Positions 52,389-60,851 of a DNA stretch of 64,000 nucleotides are shown piece by piece. Below the pieces are notes generated by a model. The model saw only the letters and a list, made by a program, of their open reading frames with translations, searched no databases and was not told the origin of the DNA. Origin of the DNA: Psychromarinibacter halotolerans (lineage in GTDB: Bacteria; Pseudomonadota; Alphaproteobacteria; Rhodobacterales; Rhodobacteraceae); NCBI RefSeq assembly GCF_029168315.1, contig NZ_JARGYD010000001.1:682001-746000 (forward strand). Direction: 5' to 3'. Each line of letters opens with the position of its first letter. The first letter of the stretch is position 1. The position numbers and the translations under genes were made by a program.

Positions 52389-53501
52389 TTGACCGCCGCA
52401 CTGACTGCCGACCGCCCTGCCGCCACGACCGACGCGTTGCCGATCTCGGTTCGGAACATCACCAAGACCTACGGGCCCGTCCACGCGCTGGACGATGTCT
52501 CGCTTGAGGTGCGCAGCGGCGAGTTCCTGACGCTTCTGGGGCCTTCGGGGTCGGGCAAGACGACGCTGTTGATGGTGCTGGCCGGGTTCACCCGCCCCGA
52601 CTGTGGCAGCCTGCGCTTCGGCGACCGCGAGGTGATCCGCACCCCGCCGCATCTGCGCGATGTCGGCATGACGTTCCAAAGCTACGCGCTGTTCCCCCAT
52701 ATGACGGTGGCCGGGAACGTCGGCTATCCGCTGCGGCTGCGCAAACGCCCGAAGGCCGAGATCGCCGAACGGGTCGAACGGGCGCTGGAAACGGTGCAGC
52801 TTGGCGGCTACGGCAACCGGCGGATCGATCAGTTGTCGGGCGGGCAGCGCCAGCGCGTCGCGGTGGCCCGCGCCATCGTGTTCGAGCCGCAGATCCTGCT
52901 GATGGACGAACCCCTGTCGGCATTGGACAAGAAGCTGCGCGACCAGATGCAGATCGAATTGCGCCACCTGCACGAACAGCTTGGCATGACCACGGTCTAC
53001 GTCACCCACGACCAGCGCGAGGCGCTGACCATGTCCGACCGCATCGCGGTGGTGAACCACGGGCGGATCATGCAACTGGCCACGCCCCGCGACCTGTACG
53101 AACGCCCCGCGAACCGCTTTGTAGCTGATTTCATTGGCGAATCCACCTTTCTGCCGGTGCAGCGCAAGGGCGACCGGGTCTATTTCGGCGACACCGCCCT
53201 GCGCCACGACATGGCGGTTCCCGACGCACGAGAGCTGCTGCTGATGGTGCGGCCCGAACGGATCGTGCTGTCACCCGATGGCGCCCGCGACGGCGCCAAC
53301 AACTTCTCCGCCACGGCGACCGACGTGGTCTATCAGGGCGACACCTTTCTGCTGCACGCCGAACTGGCGGGTGGCCACCGCATCGCCCTGCGCGGCGCGA
53401 CGCGCGGCGTCGAGCTGTCGGCGATGCCATCGGTCGGGGATACCGTGACGCTTAGCGTGGCGCCCGAAGACACCGTGCTGATCGACGGACGGGAGGCCTG
53501 A
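52389..53501 (+). CDS. ABC transporter ATP-binding protein, PotA-like
   Basis: 370 residues from a TTG start after GAGGGGA. Walker A GPSGSGKTT, Q-loop FQSYALFPHMTV, signature LSGGQRQRVAVARA, Walker B LLMDEPLSALDKKLRD and switch VTHDQREALT are complete, followed by a TOBE domain (from about residue 280, LMVRPERIVLSPD). The domain order is that of PotA/FbpC/CysA importers. It pairs with the two permeases downstream; only 2 bases separate it from the next gene. Confidence 0.9.
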   Translation: MTAALTADRPAATTDALPISVRNITKTYGPVHALDDVSLEVRSGEFLTLLGPSGSGKTTLLMVLAGFTRPDCGSLRFGDREVIRTPPHLRDVGMTFQSYALFPHMTVAGNVGYPLRLRKRPKAEIAERVERALETVQLGGYGNRRIDQLSGGQRQRVAVARAIVFEPQILLMDEPLSALDKKLRDQMQIELRHLHEQLGMTTVYVTHDQREALTMSDRIAVVNHGRIMQLATPRDLYERPANRFVADFIGESTFLPVQRKGDRVYFGDTALRHDMAVPDARELLLMVRPERIVLSPDGARDGANNFSATATDVVYQGDTFLLHAELAGGHRIALRGATRGVELSAMPSVGDTVTLSVAPEDTVLIDGREA

Positions 53502-53503
53502 GC

Positions 53504-54427
53504 ATGGTCGCCACCGCCGACGCCGCCCTGTCCCGCCCCGCCCCGTCCACCGGCGGCGCCAACGCGGCCGGGCTGCGCCGGGACGCGCGGCTGGAACGGC
53601 TGCGGCTGTTCGGACTGGCCTCGCCCGCGATCCTGCTGATCCTTGTGATCCTCGTGATCCCGGTGGGCTGGCTGTTCTACGTGTCGTTCATCGGCGCGGA
53701 CGGCACGTTTTCACTGGAAAACTACGAGCGGATGGTGAACCGAAAATCCTACGTCCGGATCTTCATCACCACCTTTCAGGTCAGTTTCCTGACCACCGGC
53801 CTGTGCATCCTGATCGGCTATCCGCTGGCCTATTTCATCGCCGGCCTGCCGGGCCGCGCCGCGAACCTGTGCCTGATCACCGTGCTGCTGCCATTCTGGA
53901 CCTCGCTTCTGGTGCGGACCTACGCGTGGCTGGTGCTGCTGCAAAAGCAGGGGCTGATCAACAGCTGGGCGATCTCGCTGGGGCTGTGGGACGAGCCGGT
54001 GAAGATGGTCCACAACATGACCGGCACCCTGATCGGGATGGTGCATATCATGCTGCCTTTCCTGATCCTGCCGGTGTACGGCGCCATGCGCGCGGTGGAC
54101 CGCGATTTCATGAAGGCCGCCGCCAACCTTGGCGCGACCCCGCGGCGGGCGTTCTGGACCGTCTTCTTCCCGCTGACCGCGCCGGGTCTGTTCGCCGGGT
54201 CGCTGATGGTCTTCATCCTGTGCCTTGGCTTCTTCGTGACCCCGGCGGTGCTGGGCGGTGGCAAGGTGATCATGGTGTCGATGAAGATCGTGTCCAACAT
54301 CGAGATGTTCGTGAACTGGGGCGCGGCCAGCGCGATGGGGGTCGTGCTGCTGGTGCTGACGGTGGCGATCCTGTGGGTCGCCTCGCGCTTCTTGCGGCTG
54401 GAACAGATCGCCGGAGGAGGACACTGA
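53504..54427 (+). CDS. ABC transporter permease, PotB-like
   Basis: 307 residues with six membrane helices. The order is an N-terminal helix LASPAILLILVILVIPVGWLFYVSF, a periplasmic part and the core permease domain with EAA loop AVDRDFMKAAANLGATPRRAFWTVFFPLTAPG. This is the typical first permease of polyamine/amine importers. Its TGA overlaps the ATG of the second permease (TGATG), giving strict translational coupling. Confidence 0.9.
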   Translation: MVATADAALSRPAPSTGGANAAGLRRDARLERLRLFGLASPAILLILVILVIPVGWLFYVSFIGADGTFSLENYERMVNRKSYVRIFITTFQVSFLTTGLCILIGYPLAYFIAGLPGRAANLCLITVLLPFWTSLLVRTYAWLVLLQKQGLINSWAISLGLWDEPVKMVHNMTGTLIGMVHIMLPFLILPVYGAMRAVDRDFMKAAANLGATPRRAFWTVFFPLTAPGLFAGSLMVFILCLGFFVTPAVLGGGKVIMVSMKIVSNIEMFVNWGAASAMGVVLLVLTVAILWVASRFLRLEQIAGGGH

Positions 54428-55248
54428 TGCGCTGGCTGAGGTCTCCCGCGACCGAGACGCAGGTCACCCACGGCCAACGGCTGTGGCTGTATATCTTCGC
54501 GGTGATCGTGATGGCGCTGCTGGTGGCGCCGACGCTGATCGTGATCCCGATGTCCTTCTCGGACAGCCAGTATCTGGAATTCCCGCCCGAGGTCTGGTCG
54601 ACCCGCTGGTACGACACCTATTTCAGTTCCGACGAATGGATGCGTGCCACTGTGACCTCACTGAAAACGGCGGTGCTGACGATGATGGTGGCCACCCCGG
54701 TGGGCGTGCTGGCGGCCTACGGGCTGCACTGTTCCAGCATCGCCTTCGTTCGCGCGGCGTTCGTGCTGATGCTGACGCCGATGATGGTGCCGCTGGTGCT
54801 GGTCGCGATCGGGGCGTTCTATGCCTATGCCAAACTGAACCTGCTGTATTCGCTGACTGGGCTGGTCATGGCGCACACGGTGCTGGCGCTGCCGCTGGTG
54901 GTGATCGTCACCGGCGCGGCGCTGAAAAGTTATGACATGGCGCAGGAGGACGCCGCGCGCAGCCTTGGCGCGCCACGCTGGAAGGCGTTCCTGACCGTCA
55001 CGCTGCCGCAGATCCGCTTTGCGGTCGTCACGGCGGCGCTGCTATCGTTCCTGACTTCGTTCGACGAGGTTGTCGTGGCGATGTTCATCTCGGGCGGCGA
55101 CAACCCGACGCTGACGCGGAACATGTTCAACGCCCTGCGCGACCAGATCGACCCGACCATCGCGGCGATCTCGACCATCATGATCCTTGTCACCACGGGG
55201 ATGATGGTGCTGGCACAGCTGTTCGGCGGACGGCGGGACCAGGATTGA
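54427..55248 (+). CDS. ABC transporter permease, PotC-like
   Basis: 273 residues with six membrane helices. The opening RLWLYIFAVIVMALLVAPTLIVIPMSFSDSQYLEFPP is the PotC pattern, and the EAA loop is SYDMAQEDAARSLGAPRWKAFLTVTLPQIR, followed by TSFDEVVVAMFISG, conserved in this subfamily. It forms the channel with the PotB-like protein. A long out-of-phase frame extends upstream, but the RBS-coupled ATG at 54427 is the natural start. Confidence 0.9.
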   Translation: MRWLRSPATETQVTHGQRLWLYIFAVIVMALLVAPTLIVIPMSFSDSQYLEFPPEVWSTRWYDTYFSSDEWMRATVTSLKTAVLTMMVATPVGVLAAYGLHCSSIAFVRAAFVLMLTPMMVPLVLVAIGAFYAYAKLNLLYSLTGLVMAHTVLALPLVVIVTGAALKSYDMAQEDAARSLGAPRWKAFLTVTLPQIRFAVVTAALLSFLTSFDEVVVAMFISGGDNPTLTRNMFNALRDQIDPTIAAISTIMILVTTGMMVLAQLFGGRRDQD

Positions 55249-55319
55249 CCCGCCGGTTTCCGTTCGACAGCGCGCGCGGTTGCGAATGGACCTGCACGAT
55301 TTCCGTAATGGCACTCGCA

Positions 55320-55330
55320 ACCAGACCAAT
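55320..55330 (-). promoter_or_regulatory. ATTGGTCTGG motif before the GMC oxidoreductase
   Basis: ACCAGACCAAT is the reverse complement of ATTGGTCTGGT, matching 10 of 11 bases of the motif at 49740. It lies 67 bases before the GMC start in the only substantial gap of the run, which suggests that the GMC gene has its own promoter under the same regulator. Confidence 0.5.
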
Positions 55331-55354
55331 GTGCGGCTAGCGTCGACAGCCGAA

Positions 55355-55370
55355 CCCGCCCTTCGGCGGG
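55355..55370 (+). terminator. Short GC hairpin after the transporter operon
   Basis: CCCGCC-CTTC-GGCGGG is a 6-bp stem 106 bases after the last permease gene, without a T-run behind it. It could weakly terminate the transporter transcript ahead of the GMC gene. Confidence 0.35.
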
Positions 55371-55396
55371 CCCAAGGGCGTGGCAGGCAAGGGCAG

Positions 55397-57100
55397 ATGT
55401 CCGAATACGACTTCATCATCGTGGGCGCCGGTTCCGCCGGATGCGTCCTTGCGAACCGGCTGTCCGAGGACGGCCGCTATTCCGTGCTGTTGCTGGAAGC
55501 GGGCGGCAGCGACCTGAACTTCTGGATCTGGATGCCGATCGGCTATGGCAAGACCTTCTATCGCCGGTCGGTGAACTGGATGTACCACACCGAACCCGAA
55601 CCGAACCTTGACGGACGCATCAGCTATTGGCCGCGCGGCAAGGTCATGGGCGGGTCCAGCTCGATCAACGCGATGGTCTACATCCGCGGGCAGGCTGGCG
55701 ACTTCGAGGATTGGAAGGCGATGGGCAATCCCGGCTGGGGCTGGGACGACGTGCTGCCCTTCTTCCGCCGGTCCGAAACCAACGACCGCGGTGGCAGCGA
55801 CATCCGGGGCGGCGACGGGCCGGTCCATGTCGCGACGATGGACCGCTACCTGCACCCGATGTGCGAGGATTTCCTGCGCGCCGGCGAAGAGGTCCAGTTC
55901 CCCCGCAACCCCGACTTCAACGGTCCGTCGCAGGAAGGTGTCGGAACCTACCAGAACACCGCGAAAGGAGGGATGCGCATGTCGGCGGCGCGGGCCTATG
56001 TCCGCCCGGCCCGTAAGCGTCCGAACCTGAAGGTGGTGACGCGGGCAATGACCACCCGCATCCTGTTCGACGGCAAGCGGGCCACCGGCGTCCGTTACAT
56101 AAGGCGCGGCACGACGCACGAGGTCCGCGCCCGGCGCGAAGTCATCGTGTCCGCCGGTGCGATCAACTCGCCGCAGCTTCTGCAACTGTCCGGCATCGGC
56201 CCCGGCGCCCTGCTGCAAGCCCACGGGATCGACGTCGTCCGCGCCGCCGAAGGCGTTGGCCGCAACCTGCAGGACCATCTGGCCATCGACTTTCTGTACC
56301 GCTCGAAGGTGCCGACGCTGAACCAGCAGCTTGGCCCGTGGTATGGCAAGCTGCGGCACGGGCTGCACTATGTGCTGACCCGCAAGGGTATCCTGTCTCT
56401 GGGCGTCAATCAGGCGGGTGGCTTCGTGCGCAGCCGGCCCGGTCTGACGCGACCGAACATGCAGCTGTTCTTCTCGCCCGTCAGCTACACCAAGGCGGTC
56501 CCCGGCAAGCGCGCGTTGATGAGTCCCGATCCCTTCCCCGGCTTCCTGATGGGCGCGCAGCCCACCCGACCCACCAGCCGGGGCCACCTTGAAATCCGGT
56601 CACCCGACCCGATGGCGCCGCCCGCGATCCATCCGAACTATCTTGGCACCGACATCGATGTGCAGGAAATGCTGGAGGCGTCGCAGATCATGCGCCGCAT
56701 CGCCGCCGCGCCCGCGCTGCAACGGGTGATCGAGTCCGAGATCCTGCCCGGTCCGCAGGTCCAAAGCGACGCCGAGATGATCGCCGACATCCGCGCCCGC
56801 GCGGGCACGGTGTTCCACCCCGTCAGCACCTGCCGCATGGGCCCCGACCCGGTGCGCGACGTGGTGGACGCTCGGTTGCGGGTGCATGGCATCGACGGCC
56901 TGCGGGTCGCGGATGCCTCTATTTTTCCGACGGTTACATCGGGAAACACCAACGCCCCGGCGATCATGGTGGGCGAAAAGGCGTCGCAAATGATTCTCGA
57001 CGATCACCGCGCGGGGCCTGCGGGCGGCGCCGGTCCTTCGGTGCGAACCGGCGACTGCGTCCGCGAAACGCCCGTTTCCGCGCCGTTTCAGACCGCCTGA
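55397..57100 (+). CDS. GMC-family FAD oxidoreductase (choline dehydrogenase-like)
   Basis: 567 residues. FAD-binding FIIVGAGSAGCVLANRLSEDG starts at residue 5 with the second acidic contact LLLEAGGSD. GMC signature 1 is PRGKVMGGSSSINAMVYIRGQ, and signature 2 is SAGAINSPQLLQLSGIGP. The catalytic His is in VFHPVSTCRMG and a late Asn in SGNTNAPAIMVGEKAS. It oxidises a primary or secondary alcohol to an aldehyde or ketone; choline is one possibility, but no betaine aldehyde dehydrogenase is in the window. It has an extra 30-residue tail after the usual end. Confidence 0.88.
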   Translation: MSEYDFIIVGAGSAGCVLANRLSEDGRYSVLLLEAGGSDLNFWIWMPIGYGKTFYRRSVNWMYHTEPEPNLDGRISYWPRGKVMGGSSSINAMVYIRGQAGDFEDWKAMGNPGWGWDDVLPFFRRSETNDRGGSDIRGGDGPVHVATMDRYLHPMCEDFLRAGEEVQFPRNPDFNGPSQEGVGTYQNTAKGGMRMSAARAYVRPARKRPNLKVVTRAMTTRILFDGKRATGVRYIRRGTTHEVRARREVIVSAGAINSPQLLQLSGIGPGALLQAHGIDVVRAAEGVGRNLQDHLAIDFLYRSKVPTLNQQLGPWYGKLRHGLHYVLTRKGILSLGVNQAGGFVRSRPGLTRPNMQLFFSPVSYTKAVPGKRALMSPDPFPGFLMGAQPTRPTSRGHLEIRSPDPMAPPAIHPNYLGTDIDVQEMLEASQIMRRIAAAPALQRVIESEILPGPQVQSDAEMIADIRARAGTVFHPVSTCRMGPDPVRDVVDARLRVHGIDGLRVADASIFPTVTSGNTNAPAIMVGEKASQMILDDHRAGPAGGAGPSVRTGDCVRETPVSAPFQTA

Positions 57101-57333
57101 TCCCATCGCCCACCCGCTGCCGCCACGGCGGTTCCGGCGCATGTCCGTTCCGTATCCGGTTCTGTCGTTTTCAAGCCAAACGCCGCGGCGCGGCGCTGAT
57201 AGGACGAGGGGAGTCAGGGCCCCCAGCCCTGCCGGAGTCACAACCACGGGCGCGGCCCGGAGCGCAGTCCCAGCGCCCCGCCCGCCCGACGAACCAAAGG
57301 GCCGCAGGGACATGCGGCCGCGGAGATTGGCAT

Positions 57334-58560
57334 ATGCAGGACACGCTTCGCGACCTGCTGGCCCGGCACACGCCCGGTCACGCGCTGGAACAGCCCTTCT
57401 ACACCGACCCGGACCTGTTCCGCGCCGACATGGAAACGATCTTCTACCGCGACTGGCTGTACGCGATTCCGGCTTGCGAGCTTGAGAAGTCGGGCAGCTA
57501 TGTCACCCACCGCGTCGGCGCCTACGGCGTGATCCTTGTCCGCGGCGCGGATGGCGAGATCCGGGCGTTCCACAACACCTGCCGCCACCGTGGCTCGGTC
57601 CTGTGCAAGTCGGCCAAGGGCAACTCGCCCAAGCTGGTCTGCCCCTATCACCAGTGGACCTACGAACTGGATGGCCGCCTGCTGTGGGCCCGCGACATGG
57701 GCGACGACTTCGACGCCTCGGCGCACGGGCTGAAGCCGGTGGCCTGCCGCGTGCTGGCCGGGCTGGTCTATATCTGCCTGTCCGATAACCCGCCCGACTT
57801 CGACACCTTCGCCGCGCTGGCCGGCCCCTACCTTGCGCCGCACGACCTGACGGACGCGAAGGTCGCTTACAGCTCGTCCATCATCGAGAACGGCAACTGG
57901 AAGCTGGTGTGGGAAAACAACCGCGAGTGCTATCACTGCGGCGGCAACCACCCTGCCCTATGCCGCACCTATCCCGACGACCCGGATGTGTCCGGCGTCG
58001 GTGACGGCCCGCCGCCCGCGCATATCGCCGCGCACTTCAAGAAGCTGGAAGATGCGGGCATTCCGTCCACCTTCCACCTTGCCGACAGCGGGCAGTACCG
58101 CGTCGCGCGGATGCCGCTGAAGCCCGGCGTGAAAAGCTACACGATGGACGGCGGCGCTGCGGTGACGAAGAAGCTGGGCCGCGTGCCGTTCGACGATGCG
58201 GGCACCCTGCTGAAGTTCCACTATCCGACGACCTGGAACCACTTCCTGCCCGACCACTCGATCACCTTCCGCGTGACCCCGGTGTCGCCCACCGAGACCG
58301 AGGTGCGGACGACGTGGCTGGTGCACAAGGACGCGGTCGAGGGCCGTGACTATGACCTGAAGCGCCTGACCGAGGTCTGGATCGCCACCAACGACGAGGA
58401 CCGGCAGGTCGTCGAGGACAACCAGCAGGGCATCAACTCGCCCGCCTATCAGCCCGGCCCCTATTCCGAACGTCAGGAATCCGGCGTGATCCAGTTCGTC
58501 GACTGGTATCGCACCACGATGGCGTCGCGGTTGGACCCCGTGTCGCTGGCGGCGGAGTAG
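57334..58560 (+). CDS. Rieske oxygenase subunit of a betaine-type demethylase (GbcA-like)
   Basis: 408 residues. The Rieske cluster ligands are CRH (83-85) and CPYH (103-106). The mononuclear iron site lies in WENNRECYHCGGNH (193-206), with His201 and His206; this ENNRECYHC block is characteristic of GbcA-type glycine betaine and stachydrine demethylases rather than aromatic dioxygenases. The reaction would be O2-dependent N-demethylation of a quaternary amine with release of formaldehyde. The reductase is the next gene, 4 bases downstream. Confidence 0.85.
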   Translation: MQDTLRDLLARHTPGHALEQPFYTDPDLFRADMETIFYRDWLYAIPACELEKSGSYVTHRVGAYGVILVRGADGEIRAFHNTCRHRGSVLCKSAKGNSPKLVCPYHQWTYELDGRLLWARDMGDDFDASAHGLKPVACRVLAGLVYICLSDNPPDFDTFAALAGPYLAPHDLTDAKVAYSSSIIENGNWKLVWENNRECYHCGGNHPALCRTYPDDPDVSGVGDGPPPAHIAAHFKKLEDAGIPSTFHLADSGQYRVARMPLKPGVKSYTMDGGAAVTKKLGRVPFDDAGTLLKFHYPTTWNHFLPDHSITFRVTPVSPTETEVRTTWLVHKDAVEGRDYDLKRLTEVWIATNDEDRQVVEDNQQGINSPAYQPGPYSERQESGVIQFVDWYRTTMASRLDPVSLAAE

Positions 58561-58564
58561 ACCG

Positions 58565-59641
58565 ATGAACCAGCTGGCCCGCGTATCCGCCGCCGCGATC
58601 TGGAAAGATGGCGAGATGCTGGAATGCACCTCGGTCCTGCCCGAGGTGCCTAACACCCGCACCTTCACGTTCCAGTCGCCCACGGGCGCGCTGTTCGACT
58701 TCCAGCCGGGCCAGTTCCTGACGCTGGAACTGCCGGTTCCGGGCGGCCCGGTTTGGCGCACCTTCACGATCTCGTCCTCGCCCTCGCGGCCGATGTCGCT
58801 GACGGTGACGGTCAAGGCGCAGCCCGGCAGCATCGGCGCGCGCTGGATGATAGACCACCTCGAACCCGGAATGCGGATCAAGGCAATGGGTCCGGCCGGC
58901 CTGTTCAGCTACATGAACCACGAGGCGCCGAAGTACCTGTTCATCTCGGCCGGGTCCGGCATCACGCCGCTGATGTCGATGACCACCTACATGTACGACG
59001 CCGGCGCAGAGCCGGATATCGTCTTCATCAACTGCGCCAAACGCCCGTCCGAGATCATCTTCCGCGAGCGGCTGGAACACATGGCGTCCCGCCTGCCCGG
59101 CATCGACTTGCGCTGGGTGGTCGAGGAACCCGACCGCTATCGCCCGTGGACCGGCTATCAGGGCATGTTCAACCAGCTGATGCTGGGCCTGATGGCACCC
59201 GACTATCTTGAGCGCGAAGTGTTCTGCTGCGGCCCCGAGCCGTTCATGCAGGCGGTCCGCGATGCGCTGGCGGGTCTTGGCTATGACATGGACCGCTATC
59301 ATCAGGAAAGCTTCCAGGCCCCGGTCGAAACCGCGGATCAGGAAGCCCCGTTCGACGACGTGGTCCCGGAAGAGGACGAACTGGCCGAGATCATCTTCGC
59401 GTCCTCCGGCGTGTCGGCGCAGGTTCCGCAGACCGAGACCATCCTTGGCGCGGCGCGGGCCAGCGGCCTGAACATCCCTTCGGGCTGTACCTTCGGGATC
59501 TGCGGCACCTGCAAGACCCGCAAGATCTCGGGCGAGGTCCACATGGTCCACAACGGCGGCATCTCGGACGACGACATCGCCGACGGCTACATCCTTGCGT
59601 GCTGCTCGCACCCCATCGGGAAGGTCGAGGTCGAGGTCTAA
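58565..59641 (+). CDS. Ferredoxin reductase component of the demethylase (GbcB-like)
   Basis: 358 residues. An FAD-binding domain (FQPGQFLTLELPVPGGPVWRTFTISSSP), an NAD(P)H domain (YLFISAGSGITPLMSM...VFCCGPEPFM) and a C-terminal plant-type [2Fe-2S] domain with Cys308, Cys313, Cys316 (SGCTFGICGTCK) and a late Cys346/347. It passes electrons from NAD(P)H to the GbcA-like oxygenase. Fusion of the ferredoxin at the C-terminus is the GbcB pattern. The tight 4-base spacing indicates a two-gene unit. Confidence 0.87.
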   Translation: MNQLARVSAAAIWKDGEMLECTSVLPEVPNTRTFTFQSPTGALFDFQPGQFLTLELPVPGGPVWRTFTISSSPSRPMSLTVTVKAQPGSIGARWMIDHLEPGMRIKAMGPAGLFSYMNHEAPKYLFISAGSGITPLMSMTTYMYDAGAEPDIVFINCAKRPSEIIFRERLEHMASRLPGIDLRWVVEEPDRYRPWTGYQGMFNQLMLGLMAPDYLEREVFCCGPEPFMQAVRDALAGLGYDMDRYHQESFQAPVETADQEAPFDDVVPEEDELAEIIFASSGVSAQVPQTETILGAARASGLNIPSGCTFGICGTCKTRKISGEVHMVHNGGISDDDIADGYILACCSHPIGKVEVEV

Positions 59642-59654
59642 GGGCGCGACACGC

Positions 59655-60455
59655 CTACAGGCTCAGCACCAGCGGACAGTGATCCGAGACCTCGGGATCT
59701 CGGATCACGTCGAAGCCGCGAACGTCCTGTTCACGGTTGACCAGCATGTAGTCGGCGAACCGGCCCGGCTTTGCGTAATGCGACGTGCGGGTCGTCTCGA
59801 ACCCGCGCGCGGTCACCAGTTCGGTCAGGCCGGCATCGGCAAGGATTGCCAGCGTCTCGCTTCCCGGCTCGACGTTGAAATCGCCGCAGGCCACGACCGT
59901 ATCGTTTGGCCCGGACACCTGCCGTGACAGATCGAGGAACCGGCGGGCCTGCGCGGCCCGGTCCGGGGTGTCCATCTTGCCCCGCAGATCGCGCAGCCCA
60001 TGCATCTGCGTCACGCTGACGGTCCGGCCCGCGCCGTGGTCGAACACGCGCACTCCGTGGGCGCTGCGGGACCGTGGGTGCTCGCCAAAGCCGTTGGGTT
60101 CGTAGTCCTTGTGAACGAAGCCCTGCACCTGCCCGATGATGGGCAAAGAGCGATGCACGAAACTCGCCAGCCCCCATTGCGACGGGATCGCCCGGTCCCC
60201 GTCCCAAAGCGTGCCCTGCGCGGCCGGGCAGAACACCGCCACATGATCCGGCAGCGCCCCCGATACATCGCGAAACAGATTGGCCCGCTGCGGCAGGACA
60301 TGATCGCCATCGCGGTAGGTCAGCCAATCCTTGTCCGAGGCGGGTCTGTGCGTGACCTCTTGCAGGCAAAGGATATCGGGCACGGTCTCGGCAAGGTAAG
60401 GCAACAAAGCCTCGTGCAGCTTACCGCCCCAGCTGTTCAGACACATGATCTTCAT
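59655..60455 (-). CDS. Endonuclease/exonuclease/phosphatase-family protein
   Basis: 266 residues starting MKIMCLNSWGGKL. EEP-fold motifs are CLQEVTH (metal-binding Glu), QMHGLRDLRG, VACGDFNVEPGS (Asp-Asn) and the final VSDHCPLVLSL (catalytic Asp-His). The family includes phosphodiesterases on nucleic acids, inositol phosphates and lipids; the substrate is not evident and there is no signal peptide. It is convergent with the demethylase genes, only 13 bases from the gbcB-like stop. Confidence 0.8.
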   Translation of the reverse strand: MKIMCLNSWGGKLHEALLPYLAETVPDILCLQEVTHRPASDKDWLTYRDGDHVLPQRANLFRDVSGALPDHVAVFCPAAQGTLWDGDRAIPSQWGLASFVHRSLPIIGQVQGFVHKDYEPNGFGEHPRSRSAHGVRVFDHGAGRTVSVTQMHGLRDLRGKMDTPDRAAQARRFLDLSRQVSGPNDTVVACGDFNVEPGSETLAILADAGLTELVTARGFETTRTSHYAKPGRFADYMLVNREQDVRGFDVIRDPEVSDHCPLVLSL

Positions 60456-60611
60456 GGCTCTGCCCCCTCGTCCGCCCAATGCCGACTATCGAGGCTTGGG
60501 CAAGCGGCGGCAAGGTTTCCCGGACGACCACGATCGCCAACCGGCGGGCCCTGCGAACACGCCGTAACGCGGCCCCGAAGGGCGGTATTCCATTTACCTG
60601 TCCGGAAAATT

Positions 60612-60698
60612 TGGTGCGGTCGAGAAGACTCGAACTTCCACGGGTGTTACCCCACAGCGACCTCAACGCTGCGCGTCTACCAATTCCGCCACGACCGC
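60612..60698 (-). tRNA. tRNA-Leu (GAG)
   Basis: 87 bases on the minus strand with encoded CCA. The acceptor GCGGTCG pairs with CGACCGC, the anticodon arm is CAGCG-TTGAGGT-CGCTG with anticodon GAG, there is a long class II variable arm (GTGGGGTAACACC) and the T-arm is GAAGTTCGAGTCTTC. A long variable arm with GAG identifies leucine. Confidence 0.95.
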
Positions 60699-60796
60699 AC
60701 TCTGAATTGGTGGCGGGGGTTTAACCGACGCTTCGGGCGATGTGAAGAGCGATTTTGCCCCCGCACAACAAAAAGCGCAGCGTGCCGTAAAGGCAT

Positions 60797-60830
60797 GAAA
60801 AAGCCCGGGCCGCGCGGGGCGGTCCGGGCC
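60797..60830 (-). terminator. Rho-independent terminator of the peptidoglycan-binding gene
   Basis: Read leftward, GGCCCGGACCG and CGGCCCGGGC pair as a GC-rich stem directly followed by TTTTT (60802-60798). It lies 22 bases after the stop of the leftward gene at 60852. Confidence 0.85.
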
Positions 60831-60851
60831 GTCGTTTCACCGATCAGAGGA

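Noticed and set aside
55397..57100. Calling the GMC gene betA
   Set aside because: No betaine aldehyde dehydrogenase or BetI is present and the GMC family is broad, so the symbol would overstate the evidence.
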